In this document: positions 33,814 through 41,685 of the stretch, in pieces | Numbering within the stretch: the first letter of the stretch is position 1 | Layout: each line of letters opens with the position of its first letter | Assembly: GCF_017832975.1 (NCBI RefSeq) | Contig: NZ_JAFIBI010000001.1 | Span: 372,001 to 436,000, forward strand | From: Arthrobacter sp. PvP023 | GTDB lineage: Bacteria; Actinomycetota; Actinomycetes; Actinomycetales; Micrococcaceae | Length of the DNA: 64,000 nucleotides | Direction of reading: 5' to 3' | Notes under the pieces: generated by a model | Told to the model about the DNA's origin: nothing | The model's database searches: none | What the model saw: the letters and a program-made list of their open reading frames with translations, nothing else | Made by a program: the position numbers and the translations under genes

Positions 33814-34638
33814 ATGACCGACGCAGCAGCCGAGACCGCGCCCAGGCCTTCCTCTGCGCCGCAGGCCAGTGACCAGTACGTCCAGTCCCTCGCCCGCGGG
33901 CTGGCAGTGATCCGCGCCTTCGATACCGACCACCCGGTGATGACGCTCACCGAAGTGGCTGCACGGACGGACCTGACCCGCGCCACCGCGCGCCGCTTCC
34001 TGCACACCCTCGTGGAGCTGGGGTACGTGCGCACGGACGGGAAGACCTTCGCGCTCACCGCGCAGGTGCTGCAGCTCGGCTACGCCTACCTGTCCGGGCT
34101 GTCGCTGCCCCAGCTCGCCCAGCCGCACCTTGAGGAGCTTTCGCTGCGGCTGGGGGAGTCGACGTCGGCCGCCGTCCTGGACGGGAAGGACATCGCCTAC
34201 ATCGCGCGGGTCACCACCCGTCGGATCATGAACGTGGGCATCACGGTGGGGACCCGCTTCCCGGCCTACGCCACCTCCATGGGCCGCGTGCTGCTCGCGG
34301 CGCTGCCGCCGGCCGCACTGAAGCAGTACCTCGCGGAGGCTGAGATCAAGCCGCTCACTCCCCGGGCCATCGGTACCACGAACGACCTTGTGGCCGCGCT
34401 GGACACGGTCCGCGCGCAGGGCTGGTGCCTTCTGGACCAGGAGCTCGAACTTGGCCTGATGTCCGTTGCGGCGCCGGTGTACCACGGCCCGACGAAGGTG
34501 GTGGCGGCGATCAACGTGTCCCTGCAGGCGCAGTCGGTGGCCGCGAAACCGGATCCCAAGGCCTACCTGGAGATGGTCCGGAAGGAAACTGTTGAGACGG
34601 CCCGGCTGATTTCCGCGGACCTTTCAGCCAAGCATTAG
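33814..34638 (+). CDS. pcaR: IclR family regulator of the protocatechuate genes
   Basis: 274 residues from ATG 33814 (AGGA at 33801). Winged HTH: DHPVMTLTEVAARTDLTRATARRFLHTLVELGYV; effector domain with TSMGRVLLAALPP and GWCLLDQELELGLMSVAAPV. Strong resemblance to PcaR/PobR-type activators that respond to beta-ketoadipate or aromatic acids. It is on the same strand as the pca genes but isolated by the hairpin, so it may have its own promoter in 33777-33813 or be read through. Confidence 0.88.
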   Translation: MTDAAAETAPRPSSAPQASDQYVQSLARGLAVIRAFDTDHPVMTLTEVAARTDLTRATARRFLHTLVELGYVRTDGKTFALTAQVLQLGYAYLSGLSLPQLAQPHLEELSLRLGESTSAAVLDGKDIAYIARVTTRRIMNVGITVGTRFPAYATSMGRVLLAALPPAALKQYLAEAEIKPLTPRAIGTTNDLVAALDTVRAQGWCLLDQELELGLMSVAAPVYHGPTKVVAAINVSLQAQSVAAKPDPKAYLEMVRKETVETARLISADLSAKH

Positions 34639-35111
34639 CCCGTTGAGGTCATTCCGTCGTTCCCCGGAGTGATCGGCTCCACGGGCGGCCACCATTTGGT
34701 GGGCGGGCCGATGACAAAGCGGCGCCCGGTCAGTTCGCTGGGCGTGATCCGGACCAGGACGTCCTTGGCACCCTCCTGCCACGGCGACGGCGTTTCGGCA
34801 GGAGCGTCCTCGCCCGGCTGCACGGCCTCGGCGACCCCCTTGACCACCACGCTCCACGCGATGGTTCCGTAGACGTTCAGCCCGTCGGCTTCAAGGACCA
34901 CCGGCTCCCCGGCGAGAACAGCGTCCAGCTTGGTCCCGGGGCCGGTCCGGAAAATCACCGTGCCTTCATCCGGCAGGTAGTTCACCGGGAAGATTTCCGG
35001 CGCGGCATTGCTGATGACCGCCAGCCGTCCCACGGAGGCGGAGCGAAGGTGCCGCCAGCATTCACGGACGGTGAGTTCTGTTATTTCCGGCCCCGGCCCA
35101 GAGGTATTCAT
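34635..35111 (-). CDS. Pyridoxamine 5'-phosphate oxidase-like flavoprotein
   Basis: 158 residues with the split-barrel FMN-binding pattern: GRLAVISNAAPEIFPVNYLPDEGTVIFRTGPGTKLDAVL, EADGLNVYGTIAWSVVVKGVAEAV and TGRRFVIGPPTKWWPPVEP. Members of this actinobacterial group bind flavin or F420 and have unknown substrates. Its stop overlaps that of pcaR by 4 bp (convergent). It is divergent from the lipid kinase gene. Confidence 0.85.
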   Translation of the reverse strand: MNTSGPGPEITELTVRECWRHLRSASVGRLAVISNAAPEIFPVNYLPDEGTVIFRTGPGTKLDAVLAGEPVVLEADGLNVYGTIAWSVVVKGVAEAVQPGEDAPAETPSPWQEGAKDVLVRITPSELTGRRFVIGPPTKWWPPVEPITPGNDGMTSTG

Positions 35112-35220
35112 GGTGCTGAGCCTAGGCGTCCGGTCCGCGTTGCGGCAAGGCAGTAAGACCCTGTTTTCAGTTACGCTTCACATGAGGAGAACCCCCGACC
35201 ATTTGCCCGTGAAGGATGCC

Positions 35221-36207
35221 ATGACCCAGCACAACAATGAGCCGGAGAATACGAACGCTCCGGAAGGCAACGCCGCGCCCCAGGCCGGTCCCGGCCCCAA
35301 GCGCGCCGCCGTCATCATCAACCCGGCCAAGCCCGTCGACTTCGATGTTCGCGGCCTGATGGCCAAGCACTGCGCAGATGCGGGCTGGGATGAGCCCATG
35401 TGGATCGAAACCACCAAGGACGACCCGGGGGTCGGACAGGCGAAGGAAGCGCTGAGCCGCGGGGCCGACGTCGTGATTGCCGCCGGCGGCGACGGCACCG
35501 TACGGTGCGTGGCTGAGGTCCTTTCCGGCACCTCCACGCCAATGGGTCTGCTGCCGCTGGGCACGGGAAACCTGCTGGCCCGCAACCTTGGCATGGATGT
35601 CACCGATATTGAAGGCGCCATGGCGGGCGCCCTGACGGGCGAGGACCGCAAGATCGACGTGGTCCGTGCAGTCCGGAGCGATCCGGACAAGGAGCAGCAC
35701 TTCCTGGTGATGGCCGGTGTGGGCTACGACGCCACCATCATGGCGGACACGAATGAGGACCTGAAAGACAAGGTGGGCTGGCTGGCCTACGTCGATGCGG
35801 GCATCAGGAACCTTCCGGGCAAACCCGTGAAGGCAAGCATCGTCATTGACGGCAAGTCAGTGGTCCACCGCCGGGTCCGAAGCGTCATGGTGGGAAACTG
35901 CGGCAAGGTCCAGGGCGGCCTGGAGATCTTCCCGGACGCGAAGGTGGACGACGGACTCCTGGACGTGGTGGTCCTGGCGCCTCGGGGCAAGCTCGGCTGG
36001 TTCTCCGTTGTGGCCGGCATGATCGGCAAGGGCAAAGGCAAGGACACGTCCGTGGAGTACTTCCAGGGCAAGGACGTGGAGATCACCCTTGAACACGCCG
36101 ACGACTACCAGCTCGACGGCGACCATGAAGGCGACGGCAAGCACGTCCGCATGACCATGCTCCCCGGAGCGCTAGCGGTCAGGATGAACGCGCCGGCTGC
36201 CGCCTAG
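35221..36207 (+). CDS. Diacylglycerol/sphingosine kinase-like lipid kinase
   Basis: 328 residues from ATG 35221 (GAAGGA a few bases upstream); an in-frame ATG at 35182 is possible. After about 25 disordered residues comes the DAGK catalytic domain: VIINPAKPVDFD, nucleotide loop AAGGDGTVRCV (GGDGT at 89-93) and LPLGTGNLLARNLG. It should phosphorylate a lipid alcohol such as diacylglycerol in membrane-lipid turnover. No membrane helix, so peripheral. Monocistronic and followed by a terminator. Confidence 0.88.
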   Translation: MTQHNNEPENTNAPEGNAAPQAGPGPKRAAVIINPAKPVDFDVRGLMAKHCADAGWDEPMWIETTKDDPGVGQAKEALSRGADVVIAAGGDGTVRCVAEVLSGTSTPMGLLPLGTGNLLARNLGMDVTDIEGAMAGALTGEDRKIDVVRAVRSDPDKEQHFLVMAGVGYDATIMADTNEDLKDKVGWLAYVDAGIRNLPGKPVKASIVIDGKSVVHRRVRSVMVGNCGKVQGGLEIFPDAKVDDGLLDVVVLAPRGKLGWFSVVAGMIGKGKGKDTSVEYFQGKDVEITLEHADDYQLDGDHEGDGKHVRMTMLPGALAVRMNAPAAA

Positions 36208-36238
36208 AAGGCAGCGCGCAACAGAGTCAAAAAGGTTC

Positions 36239-36273
36239 GACGGCGGCCCGCTCCCAGTGGACGGACCGCCGTC
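36239..36273. terminator. Hairpin terminator after the lipid kinase gene
   Basis: GACGGCGG-C-CCG pairs with CGG-A-CCGCCGTC (11 bp, one mismatch) between convergent genes, then GGTTCTTG. The arm and the C/A mismatch repeat the pattern of the terminator at 21129. Confidence 0.6.
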
Positions 36274-36292
36274 GGTTCTTGCCCGGGCTGGA

Positions 36293-37021
36293 TCAGTCCG
36301 TGAGCAGCCTGCCCCACCTCGGTGCGAGCAAGGGGGACCCGGCAAGTTTGAGGCAGTGCCACAAAGTGACGGCCACGGAGTCCAGCACCGGTACGCCGGT
36401 TTCTGATTCCACTTCCGCTGCGATGTTGGCGCCGTACAGGTTGGTGCAGAGGTAGACCAGGGCGTCCGGCCGTGCCGCCGCGAGCTCCAGCGACCCCGGC
36501 CGCATTTCGTCGTCCGTGACCCGGGCGAAGGACTCGTTGTCGCTCAGCCCCAGGGCCCGGTGGCCGATGGTTTTGATGCCGTCTCGCTCGTAGGAGGCCA
36601 TGATGGCGTGGTTGACGTCCGCCGTGTACGGCGTGAAGAGCCCGATCCGTTCCATGCTGAAGGACTCGAAAGCCGCCAGATAGGCGAGCGTGGACGTGGT
36701 GGCCGGGATTCCCGTCGCGTCGACGATCTCGCCGACCAGTTCGCGGTCGTGGCCGGCGCCGAGCCACGAACCTGACGTCCCGTTCCAGGCGATGACGTCC
36801 ACGTCCGCCGTCGCTAGGAGTTCGGCGGCAGCCCTCATGACGGCGGGATCGAACTGCTTGTCCGAGGAATCGTCCAGGGCGATCCGGGTGACCGGGATCC
36901 GGGTGAAATGGATGGTGACGTCGTCCCGGTCGCCCAGGATGCGGTAGCTCTGCGGCTCCAGGCAGGTGTTGGAGGACGGCACGATCATGCCGATGCGGGT
37001 CTTGCGTACTTCAGAAGGCAT
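36293..37021 (-). CDS. Asp/Glu racemase superfamily protein, arylmalonate decarboxylase/maleate isomerase-like
   Basis: 242 residues, opening RIGMIVPSSNTCLEPQ as maleate isomerases do. At the first catalytic position the cysteine is replaced by glycine (N80-G81-T82-S83), while the second is kept (C192 in YLCTNLYG). One cysteine plus a G-T-S loop is the arrangement of arylmalonate decarboxylase, rather than the two-cysteine racemases and isomerases. Decarboxylase chemistry is therefore possible but unproven. It is the last gene of a five-gene leftward cluster, 8 bp after the hydantoinase-like gene. Confidence 0.8.
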   Translation of the reverse strand: MPSEVRKTRIGMIVPSSNTCLEPQSYRILGDRDDVTIHFTRIPVTRIALDDSSDKQFDPAVMRAAAELLATADVDVIAWNGTSGSWLGAGHDRELVGEIVDATGIPATTSTLAYLAAFESFSMERIGLFTPYTADVNHAIMASYERDGIKTIGHRALGLSDNESFARVTDDEMRPGSLELAAARPDALVYLCTNLYGANIAAEVESETGVPVLDSVAVTLWHCLKLAGSPLLAPRWGRLLTD

Positions 37022-37029
37022 GGGTGCTC

Positions 37030-38463
37030 CTACTTTGCTGCGGACGGGGCGGCTGCGGCGGGAGCTGTCGCGGCGGACAGATGCTCGCGGAAACCGTTCC
37101 GGGCTACGAAACGCCCCACGGCGCCGGGATCGTGGAAGCCGCCGCCGTCGAGCACCACCCGTCCTGCGGAGACCACAACGGCGGGCCAGCCGGTGAGTGC
37201 CCGGCCGTCGAACGGCGAGAAGTCAGTGCCCATGTGCAGTGCCCCGCCGTCCACTACCCGTTCCTCGGTGGGATCGAAGATCACCAGGTCGGCGTCGAAG
37301 CCCTCGGCGATGGTTCCCTTGCCGGGAACGGCGTTGATGCGGGCCGGGCCGGCGGCGAAGACCTCCACGAAGTCCTCCACCGAACTGCCGGCGGACGCCA
37401 TGGCCGTGAACGTGACCGGCATCCGGGTTTCCACACCGGGCAGGCCGTGCGGCATGGCGCGGATGTCGTCCGTGCGCTCGCGCTTCTGCGACAGGTCGTA
37501 GCAGGAGTGGTCCGAGGAAACAGTGTGGATGGCACCGTCGGCCAGCCGTTCCTTGAGCGCGGCGACGGTTTCGGGGCTGCGCATGGGCGGGCAGCAGGCG
37601 TACCACTCGGGGAAAGCGGAGCCGTACACCGTGTCATCGAGGGTGAGGTAATGCGGGCAGGTCTCGGAGTAGGCTTCCTGGCCACGGGCCCGCGCCCCGG
37701 TGACCAGGTCCACGGCGCCCGGCGTGGACTGGTGCACGAAGTACACCGGTGCCTTGGTGTATTCGGCCATGGCCAGGGTTTCCTTGACCGAGATTTCCTC
37801 GGCCAGCTCCGGACGGGTCCGGTGCAGGTGTTCGATGCCGATCCTGCCGTCGTCGGCGTGCTGCTGCGTGCAGTCGCTGATGATGGGGTCGTGTTCGGCG
37901 TGGATGTAGGTGAGGCCGTCCAGCCGGACCATCTCGCGCATCACTTTCAGGATGGTATCGCCGTCCGCCATGGTGGTGCCGCGGTTGGTGGTGTACATCT
38001 TCACCGAGCGCACACCCTCAGCGGCGAGCTGCTCCAGCTGCCAAGGCACGGTCTCGTCCCAGCTGACCACGGAGCCGTGCAGGGCGACGTCGCAGCGGGA
38101 TTCCAGCGCCAGCTCCTTCTTGTGCAGCACGGCAGCCAGGGGGGTTTCCTGCGCGTCGCGGGGAATGCCGAAGTCGATGATGGTGGTGGTGCCGCCCCAC
38201 AGTGCCGCGGTGGAGGTGGTTCGGTAGTCGTCCAGGGTGCGGAAGCGGCCGGTTACCTGGGCCACATGGCAATGGCCGTCCACGCCGCCCGGAATCACCA
38301 GTTGTCCGGTGGCGTCGATGGTGCGGACTGCGGCGGGGACGGGTTCCGCGGCGTCGATGAGCTGCTCCACGCGGCCGTCGCGGACCACCACGTGGGCGTT
38401 GCGTCGGCCGGAGCTGTTGACCACGGTGCCGTGGGCGATGACGAGGTCGGGAATGCGGGACAT
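37030..38463 (-). CDS. Dihydropyrimidinase/hydantoinase-like amidohydrolase
   Basis: 477 residues from ATG 38463 (AGGAGG upstream). Cyclic amidohydrolase TIM barrel: metal site DGHCHV, the lysine to be carboxylated in VKMYTT, histidines in YIHAEHD and FVHQST, and the aspartate in VSSDHSCYD. Members hydrolyse hydantoins, dihydropyrimidines, allantoin or similar cyclic amides. It follows the racemase-like gene by 10 bp and precedes the decarboxylase-like gene. The C-terminus ends in an Ala/Pro tail. Exact substrate unknown. Confidence 0.88.
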   Translation of the reverse strand: MSRIPDLVIAHGTVVNSSGRRNAHVVVRDGRVEQLIDAAEPVPAAVRTIDATGQLVIPGGVDGHCHVAQVTGRFRTLDDYRTTSTAALWGGTTTIIDFGIPRDAQETPLAAVLHKKELALESRCDVALHGSVVSWDETVPWQLEQLAAEGVRSVKMYTTNRGTTMADGDTILKVMREMVRLDGLTYIHAEHDPIISDCTQQHADDGRIGIEHLHRTRPELAEEISVKETLAMAEYTKAPVYFVHQSTPGAVDLVTGARARGQEAYSETCPHYLTLDDTVYGSAFPEWYACCPPMRSPETVAALKERLADGAIHTVSSDHSCYDLSQKRERTDDIRAMPHGLPGVETRMPVTFTAMASAGSSVEDFVEVFAAGPARINAVPGKGTIAEGFDADLVIFDPTEERVVDGGALHMGTDFSPFDGRALTGWPAVVVSAGRVVLDGGGFHDPGAVGRFVARNGFREHLSAATAPAAAAPSAAK

Positions 38464-38473
38464 CTTTGTCCTC

Positions 38474-39298
38474 CTAGTTCTTTGAAGCGGTGCGTTCTGT
38501 CTGTGCGGCGGCCAGGGCGGCGTCAAGGTTTGCGGAGAGTCCCTTGCGGGCCTTGACGGGCGGCGGCGCGAAGGCACCAGCCCGGTGCGGGCCGGATTGA
38601 AGTCCGACGACGGCCTCCGCCATGCGGATGCCGGCGGAGATGCCGTCCACCACCGGAACCGGGATCTGGCCGCTAAGTTCGCGGGCCAGGCCGGCGAGGG
38701 GCGCGCCGGCGAGGATCACGACGTCGGCCCCGTCCTCCGCGACGGCCTGCCGGCTGAGTGCCAGCAGCGTTTCCTTGAAGTCCTGCTGCACGGAGCCGAT
38801 GCCGTTCAGCGTCTCATTGATGGAGCGGATGGAGGCCAGCCGGCCGCCGAGGCCGAAGCGCTCCACACAGTCGAGGTACCAGGGCCGGATCCGGTCGGAG
38901 ATGGCGATGATGGAGAAGCGGTGGCCCTGCAGGGCGGCGGCGCACAGCGCGGCCTCCGTGATGCCGATGACGGGGACGTCCGTGAGCTCCTTCAGGGCGG
39001 GCATTCCTGGATCGCCGAAGGCCGCGACGACGACCCCGTCGATGGGTGCCACGTCGATGCGGTCCGTGCCGGAGTCGCCGTGGGCACTGTCCGGGGCATC
39101 GCCGGCGTATTCGGCGATCACCTCTGCCACCGCGCCGGCGGCGATGAGGGACTCGAAGCGGGTTTCGATGTATTCGACACCGTACGCGGCGGTGCGGACC
39201 ACCAGTTCAGTGTCCGGCGAGGCGGAGCGCAGGGCTTCCGATTCGATCAGCGCCGTGACGTCGTCGCTGATATTGGGGTTGATGACGAGGAGTTTCAT
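38474..39298 (-). CDS. Hydantoin racemase-like protein lacking the two catalytic cysteines
   Basis: 274 residues with the racemase opening LLVINPNISDDVT and the block VVVAAFGDPGMPALKELTDVPVIGITEAA. In hydantoin racemases the corresponding stretch is ACFGDPG and the second site is LGCAGM; here they read AAFGDPG (A93) and LAGAPLAG (G198), so neither catalytic cysteine is present. Ordinary two-cysteine racemisation should be impossible. Start ATG overlaps the stop of the GntR gene (ATGA), so it is co-translated with the regulator. Residues 70-83 hold a small insertion. Confidence 0.82.
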   Translation of the reverse strand: MKLLVINPNISDDVTALIESEALRSASPDTELVVRTAAYGVEYIETRFESLIAAGAVAEVIAEYAGDAPDSAHGDSGTDRIDVAPIDGVVVAAFGDPGMPALKELTDVPVIGITEAALCAAALQGHRFSIIAISDRIRPWYLDCVERFGLGGRLASIRSINETLNGIGSVQQDFKETLLALSRQAVAEDGADVVILAGAPLAGLARELSGQIPVPVVDGISAGIRMAEAVVGLQSGPHRAGAFAPPPVKARKGLSANLDAALAAAQTERTASKN

Positions 39299-39978
39299 TT
39301 TTTCTTCCGGTGCAGGGCGGGTTCAGTTTTCTGGAAGTCGTCGGGGAACTGTTCGCGGTATTTGCCGATGTGCGACGCCGACTGGGCCGCGGCGCGGTCC
39401 GGGTCGCCGCTGGCGATGGCGGCGTAGAGTTCCCGGTGCTCCCGGATCAGTTCGGGCAGGTCGCTCACGTGCCGGAACAGCCAGTGCATGCGGCCCTGCA
39501 GCGGCTCCAGGGCGGACCTGAGGAAGCCGTTGTCCGCGATCCGGGTGATGGCATCGTGGAATTCGCTGTTGGCGCGGTGGGCCTCCATGACGGCGCCCTT
39601 GGCGAGGCAGCGTTCGGCCTCGTCCAGCAGCCCGGCCAGGTACTCACGGTCCTCGCCGGTGGCGCGGAGGGCAGCCAGCCGGCAGGCCAGTACCTCCAGC
39701 GACTGGCGGACGTCGAACAGGTCCTCCACATCCTTGGGGCTGAGCGAGCTGACCTCGGCACCGCGGGCGCCCCGGTCGCTGAGGAGGCCTTCCTGGCGCA
39801 GCATCCGCAGCGCTTCCCGGACAGGCAGCCGCGAGACGTTGAACTCGGCTGCCAGGTCCCGTTCCACCAGCCGGGTGCCGGGAGCGTAGTGCCCTTCGAA
39901 GATCCTGGTGCGGAGCGTGTCCCGGACGGTCTCGCGGAGGGGGCGTTCCTTGTCCTGGGTTTCTTCTGCGGTAAGCAT
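39295..39978 (-). CDS. GntR family regulator, FCD (FadR) subfamily
   Basis: 227 residues. N-terminal winged HTH: APGTRLVERDLAAEFNVSRLPVREALRMLRQEGLL. C-terminal helical FCD domain with metal/ligand residues in ANSEFHDAI, LFRHVSDLPELIREHRELYAAI and SASHIGKY. It is cotranscribed with the racemase-like gene and lies between it and the MFS gene. The three tandem TTTTGGGATCCC units at 41565-41606 have the form expected of its operator. Confidence 0.9.
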   Translation of the reverse strand: MLTAEETQDKERPLRETVRDTLRTRIFEGHYAPGTRLVERDLAAEFNVSRLPVREALRMLRQEGLLSDRGARGAEVSSLSPKDVEDLFDVRQSLEVLACRLAALRATGEDREYLAGLLDEAERCLAKGAVMEAHRANSEFHDAITRIADNGFLRSALEPLQGRMHWLFRHVSDLPELIREHRELYAAIASGDPDRAAAQSASHIGKYREQFPDDFQKTEPALHRKKK

Positions 39979-40012
39979 GGTGCTCCATTCGGGTTTCTTG
40001 ACGGGTAGTGCG

Positions 40013-40028
40013 CTCCCGGCGCCGGGAG
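40013..40028. terminator. 16-bp perfect palindrome between MFS and GntR genes
   Basis: CTCCCGGC-GCCGGGAG in the 83-bp gap after the MFS stop. It could form a hairpin that lowers expression of the downstream genes, or be an operator. Confidence 0.35.
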
Positions 40029-40061
40029 GGGTGCTGCGGTGCCTAGCTTAGGGCTGCCAGC

Positions 40062-41420
40062 TTAGACAGGGAGGCGCTTGTTGTAGTCCAGCACCAGGAC
40101 GGACACGCCCATGATGATCGCGGACCCGACGAAGTACAGCAGCGCCCAGGTGTAGGAGCCGGTGGCGCCCACGATCAGGCCGACGGCGATCGGGGTGACG
40201 AAGCCGGAGATGTTGCCGCTGAAGTTCATCGCCCCGCCGAGGACGCCGGCGTTGGTCCGGCCGCCCAGGATGGAGGGAATGCTCCAGAACAGGCCAACCC
40301 AGCGGAGGAAGAACATCACCACGGAGAGGAGTACGACGGCGGTGGTCGGGTCTGCCACGACGGTCACCCCGACGAGGCCGCCCACCACCACAACACTGGA
40401 GATGCCCAGCAGCGTGCGCATGACGCGGTTGGCGGAGGCGCCGGCTGCCCGCCATTTGTCGGCAAGGGTGCCGCCCAGGATCTCCCCGACGAAGCCCGCA
40501 CCGAAGATCACGAACGTGGACCAGCCGATGGTCTTCAGGTCGAAGCCCTTGGCCTGGGCGAGGTACAGCGGGCCCCAGGTGAGCAGGCCGTAGAAGACTC
40601 CGTTGAAGCCCAGCCAGCCGAAGCACATGGCCCAGAAGGAACGGAATTTCAGGTAGGGTAGCAGGGCCCGCTTGCCTTTGCTGCCGTCCAGCTCGGCCTC
40701 GGCGTCCTCGGCCGCGTGGGAGGCCTCGATGTATTCGGCCTCGGCGGCGTTGACTCCGCGGTGCTGGCGCGGGTTGTCCCGGACGTACCACCAGACGGCC
40801 AGGCCCATCAGGACCGTGGCGGCGCCGGCGATGACGAATGAACTGCGCCAGCTGCCGGTGGCGGCGATGAGGCCGGCGATCAGGATGCCGCCGAGCCCGG
40901 CGCCGAGCGGAGCGCCGGCGTCCAGGATGGTGGCGCCCCGGCCGCGTTCCGACTTGTGCATCCAGATCGCGTTGAGCTTGCCGCCGGCCGGCATGACACC
41001 GGCTTCGGTGACGCCGATGCCGAGCCGGGCGATGAACATGCTGAGGAAGCCGCCGGCCATGCCGGAGGCCGCCGTTGCGGCGCCCCAGCCCACGCAGGAA
41101 GCGGTCATGACCTTGCGCGGGCCGAACTTGTCGATCAGCAGGCCGACCGGGATCTGCATCAGGGCATAGGTCCAGAAGAAGGCGGAGAGCAGCAGGCCCA
41201 CGAGTTCGGGGGCGAGGTTGAATTCCTTTTGGATGATGGGGAGCGCCACCGAGATGGAGCCGCGGTCGATGTAATTGACGGCCACCAGGACGAGGAGCAG
41301 CAGGAAGAGCTTCCAGCGGACGTTGGTGCGCCGTTGCACGCCGTCCTTGCCGGCCTGGTCCTCAGGGTATTGAACTGCGGTGGGATCGGTGCTGGAAGTT
41401 TCGGTACTTGGAAGAGACAC
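40062..41420 (-). CDS. MFS transporter, anion:cation symporter (ACS) family
   Basis: 452 residues, twelve helices after a 35-residue polar N-terminus. ACS signatures: NYIDRGSISVALPIIQKEFNL in helix 1, GLLIDKFGPRKVM in loop 2-3 and RLGIGVTEAGVMPAGGKLNAIWMHKSERGRG. The family imports organic anions (phthalate, tartrate, galactonate, allantoate and others). It heads the leftward catabolic cluster, so it probably imports that cluster's substrate. Its upstream region carries the triple 13-bp operator-like array. Confidence 0.88.
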   Translation of the reverse strand: MSLPSTETSSTDPTAVQYPEDQAGKDGVQRRTNVRWKLFLLLLVLVAVNYIDRGSISVALPIIQKEFNLAPELVGLLLSAFFWTYALMQIPVGLLIDKFGPRKVMTASCVGWGAATAASGMAGGFLSMFIARLGIGVTEAGVMPAGGKLNAIWMHKSERGRGATILDAGAPLGAGLGGILIAGLIAATGSWRSSFVIAGAATVLMGLAVWWYVRDNPRQHRGVNAAEAEYIEASHAAEDAEAELDGSKGKRALLPYLKFRSFWAMCFGWLGFNGVFYGLLTWGPLYLAQAKGFDLKTIGWSTFVIFGAGFVGEILGGTLADKWRAAGASANRVMRTLLGISSVVVVGGLVGVTVVADPTTAVVLLSVVMFFLRWVGLFWSIPSILGGRTNAGVLGGAMNFSGNISGFVTPIAVGLIVGATGSYTWALLYFVGSAIIMGVSVLVLDYNKRLPV

Positions 41421-41564
41421 AGCTTTTCCTTCACGGGGAAGATTGCGGGCAGGGGAAAGACTCTGGTGTTATGGCTGGCCACGGCCGGATCCGGCGGGGC
41501 CTTACTGTCCAGGCCTGGCTCTGGGTACGCCGCTCGGGGCGCCAGGTTCCGGGATGGTGGTCAC

Positions 41565-41606
41565 TTTTGGGATCCCGTTTTGGGATCCCGTTTTGGGATC
41601 CCAAAA
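41565..41606 (-). promoter_or_regulatory. Triple tandem FCD-GntR-type operator array
   Basis: Three head-to-tail 13-bp units TTTTGGGATCCCG at 41565, 41578 and 41591; the last ends in AAAA, making the perfect palindrome TTTTGGGATCCCAAAA (41591-41606). Each unit contains GGGATCCC. The array lies 145-186 bp before the MFS start in a 265-bp gap with no gene. FCD regulators such as VanR bind similar TTGGATCCAA-type palindromes. Confidence 0.6.
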
Positions 41607-41685
41607 TTAAAGATAGAAGTGAGCCCCGCCACTGTCAAGGGTTTTCCCCGCGCTGCCCGCGGGGCAGCCTATTTACCGATTGTGA

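Noticed and set aside
37024..38556. 510-codon open frame opposite the hydantoinase-like gene
   Set aside because: Composition is His/Gly/Arg-rich as expected for an antisense frame, with no family similarity; the minus-strand gene has metal-site motifs and a good ribosome site.
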